Of a stretch of 64,000 bases of DNA, positions 1-9,061 are shown piece by piece. The DNA comes from Strigamia acuminata. Taxonomy: Eukaryota; Arthropoda; Chilopoda; Geophilomorpha; Linotaeniidae. Within the stretch, counting starts at the first letter, position 1. Every line of letters starts with the position of its first letter. The stretch lies in assembly GCA_949358305.1 (NCBI GenBank), contig OX442319.1, forward strand, positions 12,710,001-12,774,000, given 5' to 3'. Made by a program: the position numbers and the translations under genes. Below the pieces are notes generated by a model that made no database searches, was not told where the DNA came from, and saw nothing but the letters and a program-made list of their open reading frames with translations.

Positions 1-160
1 ATCTCAAAATAAATCCATAAATCTCGAAATAAATCCATAAATCTTTAATAAATTAATAAATCTTTAATAAATCAATAAATCTTTAATAAATTAATAAATC
101 CCAAATAAATCTTTAAATCCATAAATCTTTTTTAAATCCAGAGACTTATAAATCTCGTCA
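1..160. repeat. AT-rich low-complexity array
   Basis: Irregular tandem repetition of a short unit built on AATAAATCTTTAAT fills the first 150 bases. It has no coding content. A run of 11 C follows at 181-191. Confidence 0.8.
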
Positions 161-1240
161 ACGAAAATTGCTAATGTCGGCCCCCCCCCCCGCATTATAC
201 ACGGTGAGACCAAATCGATCAACTCGATAAACAAATCAATTGCTGCATTTTGGGAACTATTTCTCGCAATGCATTTATACTGGTGTTATGAATCTCTCAA
301 CCAATGGGAGTATTTCAAGTACTTTTCGGAATAGAGTTTAGTAGATGCAGTGATTCATTCATATGTCAAATAAAAATTTCTCTGTTTCATTCTAATATAT
401 TTACCTGAAAACTGCAAGACCACGAAAAATCTAGCATGACTCGCTTTTTGGAGGAACATCTTCACTTGTTTAGGTGACTGTAGTGTGTGAGGTACTAACG
501 TGAAATGGTTAGCTTATATAGTGTATTGGCAGTTCACGTAATAATCCGGCAATATAATAGTGCTGGAATGCTAATTAAAGTTTTGTATCCTGAAAAGTAA
601 AGATTAATGGGTGTCTAGTTATAAATTGGAAATATTACAGTTAAAGTTGTATTACATTAAAATAAAAATAGAATAATGATGAAATGACTTATACAATATT
701 AATAAGCTAAATAAAAAAAGGAATAGATGAAAACAATGGAAATAGCGGAATAACGGTTTCGCTGAGAAATGCGATATGTTCAGAAAACGCAAAATCTGAA
801 GTTGGTTTTTAATAAAACAGGACAGAAAAGAAGGGATATATGAACGCAGACTGGAGAAGTGACGAAACTGATAGAAAATCATACAGCGGCTAGAAGCAAT
901 CTATGGCTGGGGTGAAGCCGTAAATTAACCGTTTGGTGCAGCACGAGATCGCGTGCAGCGTTACCTGTACTTCTATGCCAATAAACGCATTCATGCAAAT
1001 ACCATGCCACGGACTGGTCACTTCGAGGTTCCTTCATTTTCTAAATCCAACTACATCCATACAATCCAAAGCTCAGAACACACCAGTAATCGCACCAGTA
1101 ATCCCTTTGTTGCACCAAAATTAGCCTTCTGGGCACATTTAGTGCGCACAATCAGAGAGTGCATAAAACCCCAAATTTTGGCGGTTTGGTCCACTCTCGA
1201 CATACATTTTCACCAACAACAACAACGCACTTGATCACTG
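160..1240. other. Non-coding repeat-derived stretch
   Basis: AT-rich, with no supportable gene apart from the lectin first-exon fossil listed separately. The part around 1080-1160 (CACCAGTAATC repeats, TTTGTTGCACCAAAAT) resembles the distal part of the lectin-promoter repeats near 3340-3440 and 14690-14760. ORFs here are short and lack family signals. Confidence 0.5.
405..459 (-). pseudogene. Orphan C-type lectin signal-peptide exon
   Basis: On the minus strand an ATG opens 18 codons that start MFLQKASHA and end in a hydrophobic stretch. They are followed by one extra base and a GTAAAT donor. The 55-nt length, phase and sequence match exon 1 of the lectin gene at 16689. No lectin domain exons follow, so this is a duplicated promoter plus first exon without a gene body. 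Confidence 0.6.
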
Positions 1241-2010
1241 CTTAGGACTTCACTGAATTCAAGTATTGACCGTGTTTAAGTTTTGGTGAGTTGAGATTCT
1301 GCTGTTTCCAGATATTTCGGTGGAACCAGCCCCATTTGCGCTTGTTACGAATCTCGGGTAATGCCCGAGAAAACCGCTCACCGCCGACCATCGTTGAGTC
1401 TCGCTGACTACGGTAGTCTGCAACTCACCATCGCCGACAGAGCAAACCGCTGCTCGTGAACCATCGTGAACGACTGTAATAGTGTAAACCACCGCGGAGA
1501 CTCCGGAGTTTACAGTCTACGCCATCGTACGAACAGAGGAATTTGTACCGCTCGCTGCCGAGTATTGTGTGTTCCGTGAGTTGTCCGGGCACGCCGTCAT
1601 CGTCGCAAGCAAACCTCTCGTCGTGAACCATCGCCAGTGTCTGCAGGCCACCGCGGAGTCCCTCCGGAGCTTGCAGTCCTTGCCATCGTACGAACGAGAG
1701 CAATTTTTTCAGGCGAGTCTGACTCGCCATTTTAAGTGCAACAAGCGCGCCAATTTTCTGGCTCAACAACGAGCTGTGGTTGTGCGCGCTTTTCTTTGTT
1801 CCGTGTGAACACAGAAGCACACATTTATTCTCTATTTCCTCGCTTATTAACCTCTAATTCCAGTTATTAATTCATTAATTAATTCTCCTTTTATATTTCA
1901 TATAATTACACCGTAAATTCACCGAATAAAGTTCATTTGTATTATTTTTATTCAACCAAACTTGAGTTCTTATTTCATAAAAATTTACAGGCAACTAAGT
2001 TTAAGGCCTA
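1240..2010 (+). other. GC-richer island with internal duplication, possible LTR remnant
   Basis: The segment is GC-richer than its surroundings. It holds an imperfect duplication of about 100 bp: both 1455-1560 and 1620-1720 carry a CCATCGT, CCACCGCGGAG, CCGGAG, CCATCGTACGAAC series. An AATAAA lies near 1925. The promoter-like half followed by a poly(A) signal suggests an LTR, but I found no matching second LTR, primer site or target duplication, so this stays tentative. Confidence 0.3.
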
Positions 2011-2700
2011 TAAACGGCATCTCGATTGCGATTTATCCAGGAAAAGGTAAGTATTTTTTTGGATAAATGCCCGGATCGCAACAACTCATTACCTTCACCA
2101 CACTGTCATAGCTCTGCTCAAATGCATTGTTCTGACCGGTGAATTGTAAGTTCCACGAAGATTCAATTTGTCTGATCGCTTCTTCAGTTAAATCCTCTAC
2201 CGTACCTCTTTGACGAAGGGCTGCAGACCAAACACCTGCTGCCTCCGACGACGTTCGAAGACCGGTCCTGCTCCTGAGTTCACAGTATAAATATTGCAAG
2301 TTCCAGCGGAGAAGAAACAGAAACAGGAAGTATAAAATGAACCCAATAATTTATTATATAAATTTTACAAATGAAATAATACATTAATGAATCAATACTA
2401 AGCTACAGTAATAATTTAAAGAATGAACAATATATTACGGAAAAGAAACAATGAAACGAAAATGCGCGACAACGACTTGTTGAGCGCGCAAAATGGCGGA
2501 GCGGCATCTTCTTTCTCGTACTCACACGGGCGATGGCGATGACTCTGGAGTGGCTCACGATGGTTATCAGCGACAAAGTACCGTTACCTTTAGTGCACCA
2601 AGTTTACACAAGCAGATAAAAAAGTTATCTTTTTTTTTAAAAAAATATTTTAGATCAAATAGGTGCAGTGATGTTAAAAGAAAATTTTGTCTGTTTTATT
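2010..2700. other. Intergenic, no supportable gene
   Basis: AT-rich DNA. The longest open frame (88 codons, minus, 2033-2299) matches no family I know and has no conserved exon borders. Nothing else stands out. Confidence 0.4.
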
Positions 2701-2713
2701 CTGAAATATTTAC

Positions 2714-2768
2714 CTGAGAGCTGCAAGATCAAGAAAAACCAAGAATGACTCGCTTTTTGGAGAAACAT
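2714..2768 (-). pseudogene. Orphan C-type lectin signal-peptide exon (second copy)
   Basis: Minus-strand 55-nt exon copy with start ATG, an MFLQKASHSWFF opening and an intact GTAAAT donor. It is nearly the same as exon 1 of the lectin gene at 16689. Upstream of it (2770-3440, read on minus) lies a copy of that gene's promoter region. No lectin domain exons follow on the minus strand, so it is an orphan. Confidence 0.65.
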
Positions 2769-2769
2769 A

Positions 2770-3580
2770 TCTTCACTCGATTAGTCGACTGTAGAGTGTG
2801 AGTTTTCAATGAGAAAGTGTAAGCTTATAAGCGAACTAAGAAATGCAATTTTGTATGTTTTTGCAGTTCACGTAACAATTTTAACAGCATTTTAATAACA
2901 ATAATCAACACGTGCACTCCAGTAATAATGTAATTAAAAACTTTTCAACATTAAGAACAGATGTTGTTATTCGGTTTTATTGATATTTTGGATCTTGCGA
3001 TGACTGCAAATTCACTTTGTGAGTTCATCATGTTTCTATTTCTTTTAGAGAATACTGGAATATTGGAGTAGACTATATGCACAAACAGAATTTAATCATT
3101 ATTGACTACATTACCTTCAAATTAAAAGCATTTCATTGGTTGTAATAAACATCTGCACTCTTCACAGAATTTAATTAGAAATTTTTAAATGTTGAGAATA
3201 AATGTTTTGTTATTCGCTTTTATTGTTATTTTCGGTTGCAGGTGTCGGCGATATTTTCCGTGAACAAAAGCTGCTGATAATAGCAAGAACCTTAAACTTT
3301 TAACCACTAATTGCTGTATTGATAATTATTTTTACGACTGTGCAATAATTTCTTTGTTGCACCAAAATGCGCTCATTGTGCATATCAGCTGCGCAGATCC
3401 AAAGTGTGTTGGACTCAAAATTAGAGTTTGGCGCACTCTTGAATTCACAACACATCTTGTCATTGCTCTGCCAACTGCGAGTACTGGCCGTGTTACGTTT
3501 CTTGTGATTTGGGACATTTCCTGCTATCTTTGCCTTAACCGCAAAGCCAGCACTTTCGTGTGTATCAACCACAATTGATA
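2770..3580 (-). repeat. Copy of lectin 5' flanking region
   Basis: Read on the minus strand this matches the DNA upstream of the lectin gene (14650-15850) and again 19650-20400. Shared blocks include the GTCGACTAATCGAGTGAAG block before the ATG, ACAATAATCGACA, AACAGAATTTAAT, GTCGGCGATxTTTTC and TTTGTTGCACCAAAA. Three long copies mark this as a duplicated segment or low-copy repeat. Confidence 0.6.
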
Positions 3581-3847
3581 CACGCATTTCCACTGTTATT
3601 CAGTGATCTCTGCTAACGAATCTCTCTCACTCGCCGCTGCCATCGAGGACCACCGTGAGCGTCTCCGGATGTGCTCAAGCCATGATAAACGTTAGTAATT
3701 TTTCACTACGAAACTTTAATGAATAATTTTGAAAATAATTCAGTTACATTTTTTTTAAAAAAGTAAAATTTACATGTATTCATAACTTTAAGATCACAGA
3801 TTAATAGCACAATGCCAATATAAGATGATTTTTATTCTTCTTGTTGT

Positions 3848-6800
3848 TCAAACAATGCATGTATTATTGATGATTAATTTTTGGGTGGCCCAACTAGGAT
3901 ACTCATTTAAATTAAATAGAAAAACTCCTAATGTGTTGATCATGAAAACGAGAACTGCTAAACTGATGATATTAGTGACAATACCTGGTTTTACCTAAAA
4001 AAATAACTTTAACCACATTTAAATATGAAATATGTACTAGATATTAACCATATCACAAGTAGACATCCCGCACACTTCAAATACAATCGCATTGGGAGGT
4101 GTAGCAATTGGTAACATGAATGCATAAGAACATGCTATGGCTGCTGGCAGCATTAAATAAATTGGGTGAACATGGATGCTTTCTGACTGAATAAATCAGA
4201 ATTAAGAAAATAAACTTTTCTTTTTCATGGAATTCACTCCAACTCACCATGTCTCCTAAAATTGGCATTAAAATTGTGGCTGTGGCCGTGTTGCTGGCTA
4301 CTTCTGTTACCAACGCAGATGCTATTAACAAGATGGTGACAATTGCAGCAGGTGGCAAAGATGAAAGTCCTGTTAGTTGGCTTCCTAACCATTTGGATAA
4401 ACCTGAAGCCTATTTTTAAAATTATTTTTATTAAATTCTATTATCTTTTATTTTATTTTATTATTTTATTTTGTGAAATATTTGGGACCCATCAAAACTC
4501 GATTTATTCACACAAGACTGCAGTTTTCCTGCATTGTCCAGACGACTGTAGCTTACCTGCATAGTCCAGAAGACTGTAGCTCTCCTGCATAGACCAAAAG
4601 ACTAGCTTCTCTGCATAGTCGGCAAAACTATAGCTTCCCTGTATAGTCAACAAGACTTTTGCTTCTCTGCATACTCCACAAGACACTAGCTTCCCTGCAT
4701 AGTCCACAAGACTAGCTTCCCTGCATGGTATCAATTTAGCCCAAGATGTGTGCATAAATCGAGTTTAACAGTTAAATTGATATTTGTGTGTAAATCTACT
4801 TTAGAGCCATCCGCCAGAGCAAATCCACCGCCCATTAATAAAAGTATACCCCATGGTATTTTCTTCTGTACAACTGGCCAAGTCAAAGCACGAAGTGGAG
4901 GATTGTCTTGACTGCAATCTAATTAAATTAATCATAAATGTTTTAAAAAAATTGTCATCCAAATTGCATCAACTTGTTACCACAGCAAAAGAAATCCGGT
5001 CGAGATGGGGCAGCAAACATAAGAATAACTACACCAATACCAGCTACAGAATCTTTAATAAATCTGTACCAAAACAAATAAAAAATTCACAAGTAAGTTA
5101 AATAAAATCACAAAAATAATAAATATTTTACCCTGAAGGAAAAAATGATGACCATCCTGGGATGAATTCAGGACGCCGAAAAACCCAGAGTAGAATAAGA
5201 AGTGTAAACAGAGCCAATATAACAGCCTGGTGAAAACTTTTGAATAATGAATATATAAAATAATAAATAAATAAAAAAAAAAAAACTTAATTTTAATATG
5301 AATCATACTTGATTGCACCCATTTCTGTATATTGTCTTCTAATGGCATTTTTAACCTTCAAACTGCCTTCTTTACTGCCTGGGTCACACCTATGCACATA
5401 AAAGAAATAATTACGTTTTCCTTATATAACAGCGGTTGGCAACGTACAAAGAACGAGGTCCAATAAAAACGATTTGCAGCCACATCCACGCCAATATAAG
5501 GCACACAACGGCACAAGGAACCGCAAACAACATCCATGTAGCAAATGTCAGACCAGTTTCAGCTCCCTGGTAAAGTCTGAAAAATAAAATTAAGTAATTG
5601 CCACATTGGGTTTTCCAATGCAAAACTCACGAGGCCAACAATTCCATGAGCACCAGGTTTGGTCCTGTGCCTGTCACAGTTGCCGATCCACCAAAGTTTG
5701 ACGCATAAGCGATCGACAGCAAAGTGCCTTTTCTATAATTTTCCATTTTCGTCGCCCTCACAGCACGTTTTCGTATGGATTCAGTGGACGTGGTCGTAGA
5801 GTCGGGCACCGTGATACACCTAAAAACCAAGAAAAAGATTATTTTCTAAGTTTCGAGTCTGGTTTTTGTAATTACAAGATATCCACTTGAGTTTCCATCA
5901 CCGCCGCGTGCTGAACCAAATTAATGTTACTATCTGCAATAGAAAAACTTAATTTTGCGGTAAAAAAAATATTTTTTTTTCGGACTTAACTGTTGGATAA
6001 AATATCACTATTTGTCTTTTCGCTCTCCGGCTTATCCAATTCGAGAGTGGTCGAGAGTTCTTGCAGAATAGACTCGACTATGGGAACCATCAACGACGTA
6101 GCTGCAGTGTTGTTTATCCACATTGACAAGAATGCGGTGGTGCACATAAAATTCAGCATGAGCCTAATTAAAAGCAAATTTCAATGCACGAAAACGAGGC
6201 AAAAATGATTTAATGAACGTAGAAACATCACTGGAGCATCAGTGCTTTGCAGCGAAGTGTTCGTGTGTTGCGGGGCAGCATTGCCATGACTTAACACAAT
6301 TTTATCTCTTATTGATCACCGAGAAAAATGTGTATTCCAGTGAAATTTTCTACACTCATAGTCATCAGTGTACTGAGGTGTTGTAAATAAACCATTTGGG
6401 CGATGTGCCAGCTAAAAGCAATATCCTAAGCGCGATGCGTCGATGGAGGTCGCAATTCTCAATGGCAATGGCTGCCATGATGCCTGCCAATAACATGACG
6501 TTGCTATCCTGCAATCCATTAGGAATTAATTATGAATCGGTTAAAAACGCGATGGAAATTCACTATCGGGATAGCTGCATTCGAAGTGCATGTGCCCTAC
6601 TTCTCCCATGGTGCATTGCATCAGTGCGTTTCCACGTCATGATTACAAAACAGAATAAGTAATGAAGTTTTGTCTTTATTGACATCAAGATATATCAGTC
6701 TTGCTGATTAAATAACTCTTTCCAGGCCCTTGACAGTCTTAGGCCCCTGCTGAATACATTTTTAGTGTTCCAAAAAACAATATTCAAGTTTGGAGCCCCC

Positions 6801-7940
6801 AAAAACAATGTTGAACTGTGGAAGCCCTTGAAACAGTATTCAAGTTTGAGGACCCATAAAAAATTAAGTTTTGGGGATTTTTCAAAAACTATATTGAACT
6901 TTGTAAGCCAAAAAAATAATATTGAACTTTGGGGCCCCCTAAAAAAAAGATTGGACTTTGGGGCCCCCAAAAGAAGATTGGAGTTTGGGGCCCCAAAAAC
7001 AATATTCAACTATGGGAGCCCTAAAAACAGTGTTGAACTATTGGGGTCCAAAAAATAAGATTCAACTTTGGGGCCCACCAAAAGAAGATTGGAGTTTGGG
7101 GCCCCCCCAAAAACAATATTGGTTTTTGGGGGCCCCAAAAGCAATATTAAACTTTTGGGATTCTTCAAAAACAATATTGAACTTTTGGAGCCCAAAAAAT
7201 AATATTAAACTTTTGGGGGCCCCAAAACAGAAGAAAAATGAGAACAAAGATGTTTTGGAACCCTGAAAATAAAATACTATTCTAACCAAATCAATAAAAA
7301 TCCTTTGAATCATGTCCCCAAGTGCCTGAACCTGTCCTTGATCTTGGTATTGAATTAATTGACTGTGTCTAAAGATTTACAAGAATGGGGCCTGCTAGAC
7401 CAAAAAATAGTGAAAAAAATAATTTCCCGCCAAAAAAATGATAAAAAAAATCATTTTTAGTCACAAAAAATGTCTAGGACCCTAAAAATGTATTGGGGCC
7501 CCAAAAATCGCACTTTCCCACTTCCTAACACACCAAATCATCAAATACAGCTATCATTTAAATCAAAAACCAAAAAAATAAAATAAAATAAAAAATAAAA
7601 TCTATAAATACTTTCATATAACTGTGGCTAATCTCAGTCGACGACAAAATCCCCAAAAGTGGGAACAGCACGATCGGCAACAACGACGTCACTGCCAATG
7701 GCAAAGCCGAAGTCACCCAATAAGTCGTCACCAAAAGAACGACATAAGCGCACTTCGATTCCTACCGAAAAAACAAAAAACCCGAATCATTTCCACCCAA
7801 AAAAAACTCCTCCAAAACTCCCAAACCCTTACCGGAGTCGCCACGACAACCACGAGCGGCAGCAGCACGAACGGCGCGGCCACGAGTACAAACTGCCGCC
7901 ATCGGTGCAGTGCGCGCGTCGCAAGTACACTCATCAACAT
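3848..7940 (-). CDS. SLC13-family sodium-coupled di/tricarboxylate transporter, 14 exons
   Basis: Complete gene of about 596 residues. Exons (high to low): 7940-7833, 7761-7612, 6508-6393, 6163-5991, 5933-5876, 5819-5631, 5576-5415, 5389-5309, 5236-5132, 5063-4974, 4911-4800, 4409-4248, 4186-4049, 3994-3848 (TGA). All borders are AG acceptors and GT donors and the phases join throughout, totalling 597 codons. Family hallmarks seen: SYMKDSN after helix 2, SMWINNTAATSLMVPI, GGSATVTGTGPNLVL, PEFIPGW, PWGILLLMGGGFALA, the signature SNTATATILMPI, and YAFMLPIATPPNAIVF. SLC13 members (INDY, NaDC) move citrate and dicarboxylates into cells with sodium at the plasma membrane; the exact substrate is not readable here. 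The start is uncertain: an in-frame ATG at 7988 adds 16 residues. The exon 10 donor (4973) and exon 9 acceptor were chosen by phase. Confidence 0.93.
4545..4735. repeat. Minisatellite of about 33 bp in SLC13 intron 11
   Basis: About six imperfect copies of a unit containing AGACTxxAGCTTCCCTGCATAGTCCACA lie between exons 11 and 12 of the transporter. It is open on the minus strand for 83 codons only because the unit length is a multiple of three. Confidence 0.8.
6740..7265. repeat. GGGGCCCC-rich minisatellite in SLC13 intron 2
   Basis: About fifteen variable copies of a 30-36-bp unit built on GGGGCCCCCAAAAACAATATTGAACTTT. It reads open in several frames (GAPK-type repeats), which is an artefact of the repeat. 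Shorter reverse-oriented stretches of the same motif occur at 17690-17790 and 20650-20850. Confidence 0.85.
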
Positions 7941-8578
7941 GTCGCACTTGTCTCGCCGCGCGTACGGATCTCTCGCATTTATAAACACTTGCAGCAGCCG
8001 GGGAATAAATCCTGAAGGTCACTCTCGGTTGGTAAAACAAGTGACACAATCCAATCCGTGATTACTTTCTGCTTTGAGGGAAAAACCGAGTCAATAAAAA
8101 GCGGGGAGGAGAAAAGGTCGACACTCCTTAAGCGAATTCCTACGGGGATTTCACACACGCGAGCACTTTTTCCTTATTATGCATCAATAAACAAAAGACA
8201 GAATTATCTAAGACGGCTCGTTAACATGATAAATGGGAAAATGAACGAATCAATGCACAAGTCACAAGTCAACCCGGATGAAGAAATAATTTCCGTTTTA
8301 CGATCGAAATAAAATATCTTTTTAATTGCATATTCACGTTACATTACATAACCGTTTATTTTATTTATTATAATTGTTATTATGGTATATTTTGATTAAT
8401 CGATGCTTTTAACCGTCGATGGATGGCGTTGCTTGTTTTCGATGTGTGCTAAAAAATGGCCGCTTGTTTACGCGGCGCGGGTTGCGAGTATTTGACGGTT
8501 CTTCTTCATTTTTATGACGGTTTGAAGCGTTATTAAGCGTTGATTTATATAGTTTGGATATTTTTGGTTGATATTTTG
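7941..8578. other. Intergenic gap between SLC13 start and peptide-gene 3' end
   Basis: Holds the upstream region of the minus-strand transporter and the 3' flank of the minus-strand peptide gene. I see no conserved coding signal in the 84-codon plus-strand frame at 8058-8312. No clear promoter motif was identified. Confidence 0.4.
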
Positions 8579-8986
8579 TCATTCTAGGTGCTCAGGCATG
8601 CAGAAATGGACCCTGAATTGTCTTAAATAGGGATCGGTCGAAGGCCCGCACTTGTAGCCGTGTTTGCATCCGCATGGTGAAACTGCGTAGGGCTGGCACA
8701 CGGACCCCGGTAGAGAGAATGAATAGCACAATTTCAATACGGAATTGTAGGTTCTGATGGGTGAAGGACGGCAGCAACCAGAAAAACAGTCGGAATCAGT
8801 AGAGCATTGACCGTGAAACTTGAAAAAATTAATTAAGACGCGAAAATTTCAAAGAAAAACAAAAAAAAACATTTAAAAATTCATTTAAAACGGTTTTTTA
8901 AATGGATAAATACTCACCATTCGTGTGTTGACCGTCCAAGCGCAAGCTAGAGCGAGGATAAAGATATGCGTGATTGAATACGACAT
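8579..8986 (-). CDS. Secreted ten-cysteine peptide, prokineticin/colipase-type spacing
   Basis: Two-exon gene: 8986-8918 (23 codons, ends on ATG before GTGAGT) and 8818-8579 (80 codons with TGA), 102 residues. Exon 1 is a signal peptide (MSYSITHIFILALACAW). The secreted part has exactly ten cysteines: C-x5-C-x3-CC-x14-C-x9-C-x7-C-x1-C-x5-C-x15-C. The adjacent pair, the CxC and the five-residue gap after it match the pattern of the prokineticin (AVIT), astakine, Dickkopf C-terminal and colipase fold. Arthropod astakines are secreted cytokines acting on blood-cell production, and the same fold also occurs in some venom peptides, so function is not decided by the pattern alone. The N-terminal AVIT tetrapeptide of vertebrate prokineticins is absent. 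The gene is head-to-head with delta-tubulin. Confidence 0.8.
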
Positions 8987-9061
8987 TTTGAAACTTTTTT
9001 TTATTTTTTTTGGGTTTTCCTGTGCGAATTTCCTTTTGAATTTCTTGGAATTGTTTTTGGA
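8987..9061. promoter_or_regulatory. Short divergent intergenic region
   Basis: Only 75 bp separate the ATG of the minus-strand peptide gene from the ATG of plus-strand delta-tubulin. It must contain at least part of both 5' leaders, so a shared bidirectional promoter is likely. It is T-rich on the plus strand. No TATA box is obvious. Confidence 0.5.

Noticed and set aside
2033-2299. Minus-strand 88-codon frame (MQYLYCELRSRTGLRTSSEA)
   Set aside because: No family similarity, no partner exons and no duplicated open copy. It may be old retroelement debris.
4504-4755. Minus-strand repetitive ORF (YAGKLVSCG type)
   Set aside because: Translation of the 33-bp minisatellite in an SLC13 intron; it lacks transporter motifs.
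6765-7266. Plus and minus frames with GAPK/FGAPKS repeats
   Set aside because: Products of the GGGGCCCC minisatellite inside SLC13 intron 2, open because of unit length.
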